Notes under the pieces: model-generated
The model's database searches: none
Told to the model about the DNA's origin: nothing
Seen by the model: only the letters and a program-made list of their open reading frames with translations
Origin: Rhodoferax sp.
GTDB lineage: Bacteria; Pseudomonadota; Gammaproteobacteria; Burkholderiales; Burkholderiaceae_C
NCBI GenBank assembly: GCA_031291305.1
Contig: JARLJH010000040.1
Coordinates: 99,265 to 163,264 of the forward strand
Direction of reading: 5' to 3'
Length of the DNA stretch: 64,000 nucleotides
Position numbers and translations under genes: made by a program
Shown: positions 1-9,654 of the stretch, piece by piece
How positions within the stretch are numbered: the first letter of the stretch is position 1
How the letters are laid out: the number at the start of each line of letters is the position of its first letter

Positions 1-330
1 GTGGGTGCCCACACCCGACACCATGTGCATTTGCCGTTATTGTCTGAGGAAGATTGCGTTCATGAAATAGCCGGCAGCTTGGCGGAGCTTAGGGACGTTT
101 GCCACGTGAATGTGGATCATTTTTGTTATCCCTATGGCGAGTTCAAGCCGGAGCATGCGGCCATGGTAAAGCGGGCGGGATATTTGACAGCGACGACCAC
201 CGAGCGCGCACGTTGCAAGACAGGTGATGATTTATGGCAGTTGCCACGTGTACCGGTGGTTCGGTCTACCACGCTGCCGGTGTTCTGGCTCAAACTGGCC
301 ACAGCTTACGAAGATCGGCGCAGAGATTGA
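1..330 (+). CDS. Polysaccharide deacetylase (NodB-type), C-terminal part
   Basis: The frame is open from the first base, so the gene begins left of the window and only about its last 109 residues are present. It starts inside a metal-binding NodB motif: GAHTRHHVHLPLLS matches the family pattern H-(S/T)-x3-H-P that holds the metal. FCYPYGEF and the following AGYLTATTTE fit the later FxYPxG and GYxxAxT motifs. Such enzymes remove acetyl groups from surface glycans or lipid-linked sugars. The stop lies 17 bases before the next glycosyltransferase start, so both are probably in one LPS operon. Family membership is fairly sure; the substrate is unknown. Confidence 0.75.
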   Translation: MGAHTRHHVHLPLLSEEDCVHEIAGSLAELRDVCHVNVDHFCYPYGEFKPEHAAMVKRAGYLTATTTERARCKTGDDLWQLPRVPVVRSTTLPVFWLKLATAYEDRRRD

Positions 331-347
331 ATCAAGAGGCTGATTGG

Positions 348-1514
348 ATGTCGAAGAGGCGGCTTCGCATTGCTGTATTGAACCGGCAGTTCTCGGTCAC
401 GGGAGGTGGGGCTGAGCGGTATTCGATTGCTTTGGTGGAGAAGTTGGCTGAGCAGCATGACATTCATGTGTTTGCCCAACAGATTGATCACCATTGGCCT
501 GGTGTGACGTATCACCGCGTTTCCCGGCCTATCAGCCGTCCGCGATGGCTCAATCAATTGTGGTACGCCACAGCCACCTGGTGGGCCACGCGCAAAGGTT
601 TTGATGTGGTGCACTCACACGAGAACACGTGGCATGGCAATGTGCAGACCATGCATGTACCACCGGTGAAATACAACTTGTTTCACGGTAAAAGCGGCGT
701 TGCCTTAGGGGTGCGCTGGCTAAAGGTGCTGACCAGCCCGCGTTTGCTGGTGTATTTGTGGCTTGAGTGGCGGCGACTTTACATGTTCAGGTTGCGTTCC
801 ATTGTCGCTACCTCTGGCAGCTTGTTGTCGCAAACGATTGAAGTTTATCCAGATTGCCGATCAGGTATTCAAGTTCTTCCCCCTGGTGTTGATCTGGTCC
901 CAGGTGCCGCTGAAGCTGATCAAAAATCTATGGCCCGGCAACGTTTGGGCTTGCCTTTGACCGGGCGATGTGTGCTGATGGTTGGCAATGATTACCGGAA
1001 AAAAGGATTGCTCGCGCTATTGGGCGCGATGAGCCAATTGCCTACTAATTGCTATCTGGCTGTGGTTGGCAATCCCAGTCAAATCCCCCAATTCAAAGCA
1101 CTGACTAAGGTACCAGAACTAAAGAATCGGGTATTTTTCTTGGGTTCGCGAAAAGAGATGAACGATGTGTATTCGGCCGCTGACTGCCTGGCTCATCCAA
1201 CCCTGGAGGACACTTTCGCAATGGTCGTCCTTGAGGCTATGGCCCATGGGCTGCCGGTGGTGGTTAGCGACGAGAAGTATTGTGGTATTTCCGCCTTGCT
1301 GGCGCACGAAGTTGATGCATTGTTATTGGAGAATCCAACCATCTCCGGCGCACTGGCGAATTCGATCAAGCGAGTATTGGAAGACGGTCCGTTGCATGAA
1401 CGGCTGGTCAAAAATGGCATGGCCTTCGCGAACAACCATCGCTGGAAAGATGTCGGTGATGGTTACAACAAAATTTATAACGCTATCGCAAACCAAACGC
1501 GCAAATGTCAATGA
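348..1514 (+). CDS. Glycosyltransferase family 4 (WaaG-like, LPS core)
   Basis: A 388-residue GT-B glycosyltransferase expected to transfer a hexose from a nucleotide sugar to the growing LPS core at the cytoplasmic face of the inner membrane. The N-terminus RIAVLNRQFSVTGGGAERY is the acceptor-side glycine-rich loop. VLMVGNDYRKKGLLALLGA opens the donor domain, and EDTFAMVVLEAMAHGLPVV carries the E-x7-E signature of GT4. ATG 348 is preferred over the frame's upstream in-frame codon at 234, because the earlier codon would overlap the deacetylase and add a non-conserved stretch. The stop overlaps the next gene by 10 bases, suggesting translational coupling. WaaG-like is inferred from the neighbours, not proven. 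Confidence 0.8.
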   Translation: MSKRRLRIAVLNRQFSVTGGGAERYSIALVEKLAEQHDIHVFAQQIDHHWPGVTYHRVSRPISRPRWLNQLWYATATWWATRKGFDVVHSHENTWHGNVQTMHVPPVKYNLFHGKSGVALGVRWLKVLTSPRLLVYLWLEWRRLYMFRLRSIVATSGSLLSQTIEVYPDCRSGIQVLPPGVDLVPGAAEADQKSMARQRLGLPLTGRCVLMVGNDYRKKGLLALLGAMSQLPTNCYLAVVGNPSQIPQFKALTKVPELKNRVFFLGSRKEMNDVYSAADCLAHPTLEDTFAMVVLEAMAHGLPVVVSDEKYCGISALLAHEVDALLLENPTISGALANSIKRVLEDGPLHERLVKNGMAFANNHRWKDVGDGYNKIYNAIANQTRKCQ

Positions 1515-2581
1515 ATCCCCACAACATCTTACTCATCAAGTCCCACAGCATGGGCATTGGCGATGTCTTGCGCAGTTCTGCTGCCTGGCAGGCTTTGAAG
1601 CTGCGCTGGCCAAATGCTAAGCTGCATCTGCTGTTTTTGAGTCGCCACCCGGGCTATCCCACCGAGCAATTGATACGCGAACATCACTTGCTGGAAAGTG
1701 CTCACTTTATCACCGTCACCACGGATGTACCAGGCTTTGTTGCGAGTCAACGCTTGCCAAGGTCCGTGGTCTACGCGGCCATTGATGAGGTGCTGAAGGG
1801 GATCCCGATTGATCTGATCGTCGATTTCGAACCAGGCGGCATGCGTACCACGCTGCTGACATGGCGACTTGCGCATGAGAAGAAGGCTGAGTCAGTCGGC
1901 ATCGCGCAGTTTCCGCTACGTCGTTGCTTTTACGACCATGCAGCACCTTCAGTTCGGGCCTATTGCAAGCGCAAGAACTTGCCATTGCTCATGGATTACA
2001 CCGAGAAGGATTTCGTGGCCCTGGTGGCTCTGGGCATTGATCGCAAGGACAACAACATCAATCTGCGCGTCAGTCAAGCGGGTCTGGCCTGGCAAAAGGA
2101 GCATTTGTCGAGCCAAGATGACTTATTTACGGTGACATTGAATATTGGTTGTGGCACCAACGGCGCCTTGCCTAAACGTCCGCCAATGGCTGCACTCATA
2201 GACTGTATGGTGGCACTATATCGTGCTAGACCGTTTAGGCTGAATCTATCAGGGGCTGATTTTGAAGCCACAGTCAACGCTGATTTCAGGCGAGATTTTT
2301 CTATGGCCTTGGGTGAACAAGGTATGTGCTGCGAAGTGAAGGATTGGGCGGGTCGATGTAGTCTGAGTCAATTAACCGGTTTACTGGGTGCCTCGGGTTT
2401 GGTGATCTCCAGCGACTCGGGGCCGTACCACATGGCGGTTGCACTTGGTGTTCCCACTGTATGCTGGTTCAATTTTGATACGCCGCCGTCCTATCATCGT
2501 CAAAAAGGTGTTGCGGTGGCGATCAACCCATCGCCCGACGATTTTGTAGATGCAGTGCGAAGGGTTTTAGAACTGGCTTAA
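1505..2581 (+). CDS. Glycosyltransferase family 9 (heptosyltransferase-like)
   Basis: A 358-residue protein of the ADP-heptose:LPS heptosyltransferase family. The start NILLIKSHSMGIGDVLRSSA is the typical GT9 first strand and acceptor loop with a conserved GDVL. Near the C-terminus VISSDSGPYHMAVALGVPTVCWF is the donor-site motif S-D-(S/T)-G-x2-H-x-A-x-A-x-G. It overlaps the preceding GT4 gene by 10 bases, so the two are co-translated. It faces the msbA-like gene tail to tail, with the two 3' ends overlapping by about 15 bases. The exact acceptor sugar cannot be read from sequence. Confidence 0.8.
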   Translation: MSMNPHNILLIKSHSMGIGDVLRSSAAWQALKLRWPNAKLHLLFLSRHPGYPTEQLIREHHLLESAHFITVTTDVPGFVASQRLPRSVVYAAIDEVLKGIPIDLIVDFEPGGMRTTLLTWRLAHEKKAESVGIAQFPLRRCFYDHAAPSVRAYCKRKNLPLLMDYTEKDFVALVALGIDRKDNNINLRVSQAGLAWQKEHLSSQDDLFTVTLNIGCGTNGALPKRPPMAALIDCMVALYRARPFRLNLSGADFEATVNADFRRDFSMALGEQGMCCEVKDWAGRCSLSQLTGLLGASGLVISSDSGPYHMAVALGVPTVCWFNFDTPPSYHRQKGVAVAINPSPDDFVDAVRRVLELA

Positions 2582-4294
2582 TCGACGGAAATCCTGATAA
2601 GGACCTTCAACATTTTCCAGAGTCTGGTGCGTGCCCGTTTGTACGATGCGCCCGGCTTGCAGTACCACAATTTTGTCGGCATCCTTCACTGTGGACAGTC
2701 GGTGGGCGATGGCGATGGTGGTCCGGCCTATCATGATTTTTCGCAATGCATCTTGCACCAGTCGTTCGGTATCTGTATCGAGCGCCGAAGTAACTTCATC
2801 AAGTATCAGGATGGGTGCATTCTTGTACATGGCTCGCGCGATGGCAAGCCTTTGTCGTTCGCCGCCTGAGAGCAGGCTGGCGTTATGTCCAACCGGTGTG
2901 TCAATACCTTGTGGAAGTGAATCAATGAACGTTTTAAGGTTGGCTGCCTCGACACATTCTTGCGCGCGCGCCCGATCTAGTGGTTGTCCCAGAACAATGT
3001 TGTTTAGCACACTGTCGTTGAGCATGATGACGCTCTGACCAACAAAGGCAAACTGCCTGCGCAGAGACTGAATGTTCCATTCGCTTAATTCGATGCCGTC
3101 CAGATAGACATGCCCCTTGTCGTAGTTGACGAAACGTGTCAGAAGCTGTGCCAGTGTGGACTTCCCAGAACCTGAAAGTCCAATCAGCGCGACAAATTCT
3201 CCGGGTTTGACGCTTAAACAGATGTCGTTCAACGCAGGCGCGTCCGCGTTGGGGTAAGTAACTTGAACATGATTCAGCTGAATGGCGCCTGAACATCGGT
3301 CGATGTTGAACGCGCCGCTTTCCTCGTCCTTGACGGTTTCGATCAGGTTCAATGCCCGTTCCATGGCGACGAGTCCACGCGTTACCGTACTGGCCACTTC
3401 GGACAAATGTTTGATAGGTGCAATCAACATCAACATGGCAGTAATGAAAGCCATGAAGCCACCTGCCGTTAGAGCATGTGCATCGGTCTGAAATAACGCG
3501 ATGGTGATTACCGCAGATAGAGCTACAGACGCAAATATCTGTGTCATTGGTGTCACTGCCGAACCCGCCATAGCGGATTTCATGGCAATACGCATGATCT
3601 GTTCATTTACTTTGGCAAAGCGTTCCGTTTGCTGCGCTTGCGCGCCCTGGATGCGAATTTCTTTATGAGCCAATACACTTTCCTCCACCACATAGGCCAG
3701 CCTGTCCACTTCAGACTGAGCATCTTTGGTCAGCCGATACAGTCTTTTGGCAAGGACACGCATTGAAATTGCTATGACTGGAAACAAGCATGCGACGATC
3801 AAAGTGAGTTTCCAGTTCAGAAAAAGCAGGTAACCCAGTAAGGCGATGATCGTGACGCTGTCTTTGACGATGGTGGTGACCGACTGCAGCAACAGGATGG
3901 CACCGATGTTGGTTTCGTATACAAGGGTATTGGCCAGTGCTGTGGCCGGTTGCAGGCGATAAAGCTCCAACTCTGCCAAGGTCACTTTGGCAAACATGCG
4001 CGTTCTCAAGGCGTGCAGGCTGGTTTGCGCCACTTTCGCTAGCGACACGTCGGCAACAAAGGACGCCAGAGAGCGCAGAGAAAAAATGCCGATGAGCACA
4101 ATCGGTACCAGCCATGGTGGCATCGTGCGTGAAGAAAAACCACTGTCAAGCAGTGGTTTAAGCAGTGCAGGAATGGTCGGTTCGAGTGCAGAACTCACCA
4201 ACACCGCCACCCCCGAAGTCAACCAGGCGTACAGCGGACGTTTGAAATGTGGAAATACCCTCTGGAACCGTTGGATCAGTGCTGTTGGACTCAT
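2567..4294 (-). CDS. msbA: Lipid A export ABC transporter, MsbA family
   Basis: A fused permease-ATPase half transporter of 575 residues that flips lipid A-core across the inner membrane as a homodimer. Residues 1-300 hold about six membrane segments; the C-terminal third is the nucleotide-binding domain with Walker A GLSGSGKST, signature LSGGERQRLAIARA, Walker B ILILDE followed by VTSALD, and the switch His in IAIAHRLSTVKDAD. Length matches E. coli MsbA (582). ATG 4294 is chosen; an in-frame GTG at 4330 would overlap the upstream gene. The surrounding LPS genes support msbA, although other ABCB-type exporters look alike. Confidence 0.82.
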   Translation of the reverse strand: MSPTALIQRFQRVFPHFKRPLYAWLTSGVAVLVSSALEPTIPALLKPLLDSGFSSRTMPPWLVPIVLIGIFSLRSLASFVADVSLAKVAQTSLHALRTRMFAKVTLAELELYRLQPATALANTLVYETNIGAILLLQSVTTIVKDSVTIIALLGYLLFLNWKLTLIVACLFPVIAISMRVLAKRLYRLTKDAQSEVDRLAYVVEESVLAHKEIRIQGAQAQQTERFAKVNEQIMRIAMKSAMAGSAVTPMTQIFASVALSAVITIALFQTDAHALTAGGFMAFITAMLMLIAPIKHLSEVASTVTRGLVAMERALNLIETVKDEESGAFNIDRCSGAIQLNHVQVTYPNADAPALNDICLSVKPGEFVALIGLSGSGKSTLAQLLTRFVNYDKGHVYLDGIELSEWNIQSLRRQFAFVGQSVIMLNDSVLNNIVLGQPLDRARAQECVEAANLKTFIDSLPQGIDTPVGHNASLLSGGERQRLAIARAMYKNAPILILDEVTSALDTDTERLVQDALRKIMIGRTTIAIAHRLSTVKDADKIVVLQAGRIVQTGTHQTLENVEGPYQDFRRLSQF

Positions 4295-4295
4295 G

Positions 4296-5405
4296 CTAAG
4301 AAACAAATCTTGGACGCGAAGGTGATGCACTCATCAGCTGTCTCAACTTATTAACTACATGACTGGCTTCAATGTCATTCACAGAACCAGTCGGACTGAC
4401 CAGTGCCATATCATGATAATCTCGCGGTAATCTATACGCTGGCGGTATGCGCTCGATAAACAGTCCCAAAATTATTTTTACATCGCAGGCCACGCCCAAA
4501 TGCATTAACCCACCATCTGCACACACTAACATATCGCAACACGCAAAAATTGTTTTAATGTCATCCAGACTTGTCTGGTTGACTTTGTTTTCGATATCTA
4601 AATATGAATTATTTTGCATGATTTTTTGTGCCTGCAATTGAGCAATTTCACCAGTACCTGTCAGCGTGATATGGTGTCGCATGTCGTCGCTTAAACCGCT
4701 CACAACCTGACTCCAACTCTGATAAGTGCGGACACTGTCCACGCCACCGAGCGCAAGCACGATACGCAGTCCTTCCTTTCTTGACTGCTGCTTGCAAGCG
4801 TCATAGTGAATTTTCTGCTTTCCATGCCATTCAAGTTGTATTTGTTGTTTTGTCCAGAGATCACTAATTCGCTGCGCACCCCATTGTGCCCTTGAGAAAT
4901 CAGGTACATCGTAAAACTCCTGGATACAAACCCATGGCAACGATTTAAAAAATCTAATTTTATGTTTCAATGATCGATGATGGATACTCTGAATAATCAC
5001 AAAGTCATACTTGTCCCCCAAAGCCTGTTCAGGCGCCGTGAAGATGTGGCGAAACCATGGATCCTTTTGATAAAGAGGACCTAAGTTCTGCTTGCAAAGT
5101 AAATCTACTTCACAACCAAACTCAGAAAATAAGCTTCTTGCAGCTAGATCCATGAGAGAATCCCCGATTTGCGCGGTTCGTTCGTAAATCCAGAGACCGT
5201 GGGTCCATTGTTTATCAGTAACGGTCCTCCGTAACTTACCTTGTCCAGTCAAAAATAAATAGAGTTTACGCGCCAATAATCTTTTGCCCAAATGTGCAAG
5301 CCCTTCGGTTTGAGCATAGTCTGACAGAGCGGGTACCGCATGACTCAGCGGTTGGGTGACGATGAGTTTGCCCTGGTTTTCAAGCCAATCTTTAAAGATG
5401 CTCAC
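4296..5405 (-). CDS. GT9-like glycosyltransferase (LPS core biosynthesis)
   Basis: A 369-residue protein. The C-terminal half contains LVCADGGLMHLGVACDVKIILGLF, a variant of the GT9 donor motif with D-G-G-x-M-H-L-G, and an upstream IVLALGGVDSVRTYQSW segment. The N-terminal half is poorly conserved and I do not recognise a closer subfamily. The GTG start at 5405 follows a good ribosome binding site (AAAGGA, about 8 bases away). It overlaps the O-antigen ligase gene upstream by 14 bases and ends 1 base before msbA, so these three form one operon. The base composition is AT-rich like the ligase, hinting at common foreign origin. Confidence 0.65.
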   Translation of the reverse strand: MSIFKDWLENQGKLIVTQPLSHAVPALSDYAQTEGLAHLGKRLLARKLYLFLTGQGKLRRTVTDKQWTHGLWIYERTAQIGDSLMDLAARSLFSEFGCEVDLLCKQNLGPLYQKDPWFRHIFTAPEQALGDKYDFVIIQSIHHRSLKHKIRFFKSLPWVCIQEFYDVPDFSRAQWGAQRISDLWTKQQIQLEWHGKQKIHYDACKQQSRKEGLRIVLALGGVDSVRTYQSWSQVVSGLSDDMRHHITLTGTGEIAQLQAQKIMQNNSYLDIENKVNQTSLDDIKTIFACCDMLVCADGGLMHLGVACDVKIILGLFIERIPPAYRLPRDYHDMALVSPTGSVNDIEASHVVNKLRQLMSASPSRPRFVS

Positions 5406-6696
5406 ATGCAGATTCCTTTAATACCAAGTTGCTTGCAACAAAGCTAGTAAATAGAATAAATGTCCAACCCTCCCATTGGTTGTTCAAAGAGGAGTCGGTT
5501 AGAGCATTAATCAAGAAAATGGTGATTGCCGCTAATGTAGAGTATCTGATTTCCGGGGAATTTATCTGACGCAATCCAACATAAATCTCTCTGAGAAGCC
5601 ATAAAAAAATCCCCATACCTATCATACCATACAATGATAGCATGGTCATATACTCATTGTGTGTGTGGTAGTGATTTTGTGGTACTAGAGGGTCGTTGGA
5701 TTTGATCAGAAAGTCTCTGAATGCACCCCCGCCTGCGCCCAATAAAGGGTGTTGAACAAATAAATTCCAACTAATAGCCAAGTAGTGCAAGCGAATTCCA
5801 CCGGACGTCGTTATATCTGAGTGTGCAAAATAATTATGCGCTTCTTTATAAATGGATTCAAGTCGCAATTGAATTGTATTGTTGCTGATGATTAATATTG
5901 TACTAAAAAACAATATTCCCAGTGAAGCGAGTATTTTATTTTTTTTGCTAAAATTCAACAAAAATAATAGTGTGATATAGCTTCCGATTAGACCGATCAA
6001 TGCCATTCTTCCTTTTATTAGAAATAAAAGGCTAAAAATTCCAAAGGAAATTCCGATAAGATACAGAAAAACCTTCTTTTTATCATAAATAGAAAAAACA
6101 AAAAGAATGGCACAAAAAATAGAAGCCATAAATCCATGAACAATCTGATTTCGAAAATAAACAAGATTTCTCCCTTGGTCTGTTACTCGTATATAGCTTT
6201 CATTTGCGAAGTTTGCGCCGTCGAATCCAAACCAGTTGAAAACACCGAAAAAATCCAAATAAGTTGGTAGCATTAGCATAGCCACGCCGCACAAGAATGC
6301 TATGATGAGTTGTTTGTAATTGTTTCTACAATACTGAGTCTGTAAATAAGCAAGGGCTGGAATCATTAGAAGTTTTTCGTACCGCCAGGCTTCATAGGCG
6401 TAGAGTGACTGAGGTGCCGCCGTCCAAATCTTTGAAAGAAGTATCCAGCCTAACAATATCACGGGTAAATAAAGTATTCTTGTATTGTATTTGCTGATAT
6501 TTATACCAAGATTTCCTGTGTTGATTCTTTGATTTATAATGTTAAATATATCCAAGAATAAAATGCAGCATAGTATGAAAATAGAAATTCTGTATAAAGC
6601 GCTTGAAAAAGGAATGGCGAAACAGAATGCCAGTAGCGTGTATTTCGTAATTTTTCTTTTATTGTTCATTGCTCGTTTTGTTTGATTTGATGTCAT
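5392..6696 (-). CDS. O-antigen ligase / Wzy_C-family membrane protein
   Basis: A 434-residue very hydrophobic protein with around ten membrane segments. The Wzy_C signature region is clear: RLHYLAISWNLFVQHPLLG, then GAGGGAFRDF and HTHNEYMTMLSLYG, where the periplasmic loop Arg and His are the residues expected to act in glycan transfer. Members either ligate O-antigen to lipid A-core (WaaL) or polymerise O-units (Wzy); the LPS core neighbours favour ligase. Base composition is markedly AT-rich compared with nearly everything else in the window, a common sign of horizontal transfer in O-antigen loci. The start could also be ATG 6669. Confidence 0.75.
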   Translation of the reverse strand: MTSNQTKRAMNNKRKITKYTLLAFCFAIPFSSALYRISIFILCCILFLDIFNIINQRINTGNLGINISKYNTRILYLPVILLGWILLSKIWTAAPQSLYAYEAWRYEKLLMIPALAYLQTQYCRNNYKQLIIAFLCGVAMLMLPTYLDFFGVFNWFGFDGANFANESYIRVTDQGRNLVYFRNQIVHGFMASIFCAILFVFSIYDKKKVFLYLIGISFGIFSLLFLIKGRMALIGLIGSYITLLFLLNFSKKNKILASLGILFFSTILIISNNTIQLRLESIYKEAHNYFAHSDITTSGGIRLHYLAISWNLFVQHPLLGAGGGAFRDFLIKSNDPLVPQNHYHTHNEYMTMLSLYGMIGMGIFLWLLREIYVGLRQINSPEIRYSTLAAITIFLINALTDSSLNNQWEGWTFILFTSFVASNLVLKESACEHL

Positions 6697-7049
6697 TCAT
6701 ATTGAATGGAGAATGAGGGTTGCATTTGGTTTTTTGGTTGGCAAATTTGCAACGGCGGCGTTGGTGTCAAGGTGCAAGCAGGTATAAAACCGTTCACCCT
6801 GGTGTAGAAAAAGCAGTTCCCAGTCTGAATGAGCCTGCGGAAAAGTACACAATCCATTGGCGAATAGTGGTCATGCTGTGTCGGGACTAGCAATGGATCG
6901 GCATGCGAAGGCGTACTCAAGTTGGTTGTTGTGGGGTTCGGGGTCGAAGGCCCCTGTTTTGCCAGCATTATCGGTGTGCTCGTTGCTTGCCACCGGATCA
7001 GGTGTGTCGCTTAGACTATGCTCCACGATGATCATGGATATATTTAAAA
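6697..7049. other. Divergent intergenic region without a convincing gene
   Basis: This 353-base gap separates the minus-strand ligase operon from the plus-strand GT2-tolB genes, so promoters for both directions should lie here. I see no reliable -35/-10 pair, no ribosome binding site before either start, and no coding pattern resembling a known family. An open minus-strand frame in it has unusual Pro/Thr/Cys-rich composition and no start signal, so I do not call it. Confidence 0.4.
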
Positions 7050-7829
7050 ATGGCTAAGTTGCCCACGTTAAGCGTCATCATCATTTCCAAAAACGAGTCA
7101 GCTAACATTGAGGCCTGTCTGGACTCGGTTGCATTTGCCGACGAAGTGATTGTGCTTGATTCGGGAAGTTCAGATGACACTGTTTGCTTGGCGCGTGCCA
7201 AAAGAGCCAAGGTCTATACGATGGATGACTGGCCTGGGTTTGGCCTGCAGAAGAACCGAGCGCTTGCTCTTGCCAACTGTGAGTGGGTTCTGTCAATCGA
7301 TGCTGATGAGCGCGTGAATCAAGACTTGGTCAAGGAAATTCAAAAAGTAATTGCAGAGGCGAAATGGGATGCCTTCGAGGTTTCTCGTTTGACACAGTTT
7401 TGTGGTGAATGGATTCATCATTGCGGCTGGACTCCTGATCATGTGCTACGTTTGTTCAGGCGTGGCGCAGCAAAATTCAGTGATGATTTGGTGCACGAAA
7501 GGGTGTTGCTTGCATCAGGCGCAACGTGTGGTCGGCTTAAATTTCCACTGCTGCACTTTAGCTATCCAGCGCCTTCACATTACTGGCGCAAACTTGAACA
7601 ATACAGCCAGGCCTGGGCGGCGCAACGCGTGACGAGAGGTCAAAAAACATCCATGTGGCGCGCTGGTGCCGCCGGTATCGCGGCTTTTTTGAGAAGTTAT
7701 TTTTTTCGGTTGGGTTTTCTGGATGGGGCGATGGGCTTTGCGGTGTGTACCATGCAGGCCCAAGCTGCTTTTGGCAAATATTTTGCTTTGTATTGTTTGA
7801 ATCAAAAAAATGATCCGCCAACTTTTTAA
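7050..7829 (+). CDS. Glycosyltransferase family 2 (LPS core, WaaE/KdtX-like)
   Basis: A 259-residue GT-A enzyme. [20 protein letters not shown] is the first beta-strand and nucleotide-binding loop, [12 protein letters not shown] the UDP-sugar contact, and [12 protein letters not shown] the D-x-D metal site. The later segment [20 protein letters not shown] and LVHERVLL is typical of WaaE/KdtX-type core glucosyltransferases that add sugar to inner-core heptose. Its stop overlaps the tolB start by 20 bases, so tolB is probably translated from the same message. No ribosome binding site is obvious. Confidence 0.78.
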   Translation: MAKLPTLSVIIISKNESANIEACLDSVAFADEVIVLDSGSSDDTVCLARAKRAKVYTMDDWPGFGLQKNRALALANCEWVLSIDADERVNQDLVKEIQKVIAEAKWDAFEVSRLTQFCGEWIHHCGWTPDHVLRLFRRGAAKFSDDLVHERVLLASGATCGRLKFPLLHFSYPAPSHYWRKLEQYSQAWAAQRVTRGQKTSMWRAGAAGIAAFLRSYFFRLGFLDGAMGFAVCTMQAQAAFGKYFALYCLNQKNDPPTF

Positions 7830-9096
7830 GTTCATTCGCCAGTTTTTTCCATCTTTGTTGCTACTGTTTTTCAGTATGCACGCTTTTGCTCAATTTCGTG
7901 TCGAGGTTTCTGGCGTGGGCCTGACCCAGGTTCCCATTAGCATCGCGCCTTTCAAGGGTCAATCGGCTTCAGGTCAGAAAATCGCGGACATTGTGCAGGC
8001 TGATCTAGAGCGCAGTGGTCAGTTTCGTGGGGTTGCGGTGAACGCTGGCGTGCTTGATGAGGTCTCCCTGCCGAATTTGTCTGTGTTTCGTCAAGCTGGT
8101 TCCGATGCATTGGTGTCTGGCAGTGTGGGAACGCTTGCCGACGGTCGAATAGACGTGCGGTTCAGGCTTTGGGATGTCGTTAAGGGTCAGGATTTGGGTG
8201 GGCAGAGCTTTGCAGTGGCGCCTGCGGATGTGAGGCTTGCCGCACACCGTGTTTCTGACTATGTTTACGAGAAGCTCACCGGCGACAAGGGTGCTTTTTC
8301 GACCCGTATAGCCTATGTCACCAAGTCCGGGTCGCGATACCAATTGTGGGTGGCCGACGCCGATGGCGAAAATGCTCAGTCGGCACTGGCGAGTTCCGAA
8401 CCCATTATTTCTCCGGCGTGGTCGCCAGACGGCAATCAACTCGCATATGTGTCATTTGAGTCACGTAAGCCAGTGATCTATGTTCACAACATAAGCACAG
8501 GTAAGAGGCGACTCATTGCCAATTTCAAGGGTTCCAACAGTGCGCCAGCTTGGTCTCCAGACGGGAAGACTCTGGCTGTGACCTTGAGTCGTGATGGTGG
8601 ATCGCAACTCTTCCTGTTGAGTGCCGCAGGCGGCGAGCCACGGCGCTTAGTTCAGTCCAACAGCATTGACACAGAGCCCGTGTTTTCACCTGATGGTCGC
8701 AGTATTTACTTTGTCAGTGATCGCGGGGGGTCTCCCCAGATTTATAAGGTAGGAATATCCGGCCAAAATGTTGAGCGTGTGACATTCACAGGTGCTTACA
8801 ACATTTCGCCATCCATTAGCCAGGATGGCCGTTGGATGGCTTATATTTCTCGCGTCAGTGGCGCATTCAAACTCTATCTGATGGAGATTGAAAGTGGTAC
8901 CGTTAAGGCACTGACGGATACCTCGGCAGATGAGAGTCCGAGTTTTGCGCCCAACAGCAAATTGGTAGTTTACGCGACGCAGTCTCAGGGGCGTGAAGCC
9001 TTGATGACCACCACGCTGGACGGTAAGGTGAAAGCTCGTCTCAATGGCCAGACTGGTGACATCAGAGAGCCAAATTGGGGCCCTTTTTTGAATTGA
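7810..9096 (+). CDS. tolB: Tol-Pal system beta-propeller protein TolB
   Basis: A 428-residue periplasmic protein (E. coli TolB has 430) that binds Pal and links the inner-membrane Tol motor to the outer membrane during division. It has an N-terminal signal peptide ([13 protein letters not shown] before QFRVEV), a small alpha/beta domain to about residue 160, then a six-bladed propeller with repeated (S/T)PxWSPDGxxxAY-like units such as [16 protein letters not shown] and [15 protein letters not shown]. The start lies inside the end of the GT2 gene. No tolQ, tolR or tolA precedes it here. Confidence 0.95.
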   Translation: MIRQLFKFIRQFFPSLLLLFFSMHAFAQFRVEVSGVGLTQVPISIAPFKGQSASGQKIADIVQADLERSGQFRGVAVNAGVLDEVSLPNLSVFRQAGSDALVSGSVGTLADGRIDVRFRLWDVVKGQDLGGQSFAVAPADVRLAAHRVSDYVYEKLTGDKGAFSTRIAYVTKSGSRYQLWVADADGENAQSALASSEPIISPAWSPDGNQLAYVSFESRKPVIYVHNISTGKRRLIANFKGSNSAPAWSPDGKTLAVTLSRDGGSQLFLLSAAGGEPRRLVQSNSIDTEPVFSPDGRSIYFVSDRGGSPQIYKVGISGQNVERVTFTGAYNISPSISQDGRWMAYISRVSGAFKLYLMEIESGTVKALTDTSADESPSFAPNSKLVVYATQSQGREALMTTTLDGKVKARLNGQTGDIREPNWGPFLN

Positions 9097-9115
9097 TGAT
9101 TTCTAGGAGCGATTG

Positions 9116-9649
9116 ATGAGGAGTTTGCTGTTTTCTTTAATTTCCAGTGCACTTTTGATGGGGTGCGGGAGTACAGTGCCTTTGAACAATGTTCCAGTAG
9201 CTGACGCCACAGCGATTCCGGTGTCAGCTACTGCGGGCCAATACGACGGTTCAGGTGTCCAAAGTGGTGGAGTCGCTTCAGTGGATATGGGCCAGTCCGG
9301 AGCGCAAGCTGCTTTGCCAGCCGCCAAACGTATCATTTATTTCGACTATGACAGCTTTATTGTCAAGCCAGAATATCAGGCATTGATTGTTGAAAATGCA
9401 AAATTAATCATGAACAAAGCCAGCCAGAAAGTGGCTGTTGAAGGGCACACCGACGAGATGGGCGGCAGGGAGTACAACCTGGCGTTGGGTCAGAAGCGCG
9501 CTGAGGCGGTGGTCGGTGCGCTTAGTGTGCTGGGTGTACCAAAGAGCCAGCTTGAAGCAGTGAGTTTTGGCAAAGAAAAGCCTGCCGTGTTGGGTAATGA
9601 TGAGGCGGCCTACGCCAAGAATCGTCGGGCAGAAATCAGGTATCAATAA
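9116..9649 (+). CDS. pal: Peptidoglycan-associated lipoprotein Pal
   Basis: A 177-residue outer-membrane lipoprotein. The signal ends in a lipobox LLMGC, so Cys17 is predicted to be lipidated. The C-terminal OmpA-like domain (YFDYDSFIVKPEYQALIVEN, then VEGHTDEMGGREYNLALGQK-RA) has the Asp and Arg that grip diaminopimelate of peptidoglycan. ATG 9116 follows TAGGAGC; the preceding in-frame TTG at 9113 is less likely. It lies 19 bases after tolB and 5 bases before cpoB. Confidence 0.94.
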   Translation: MRSLLFSLISSALLMGCGSTVPLNNVPVADATAIPVSATAGQYDGSGVQSGGVASVDMGQSGAQAALPAAKRIIYFDYDSFIVKPEYQALIVENAKLIMNKASQKVAVEGHTDEMGGREYNLALGQKRAEAVVGALSVLGVPKSQLEAVSFGKEKPAVLGNDEAAYAKNRRAEIRYQ

Positions 9650-9654
9650 AGCGG

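Noticed and set aside
6693-6968. 91-codon frame upstream of the O-antigen ligase gene
   Set aside because: Odd Pro/Thr-rich product, no start signal, lies in a divergent promoter region.
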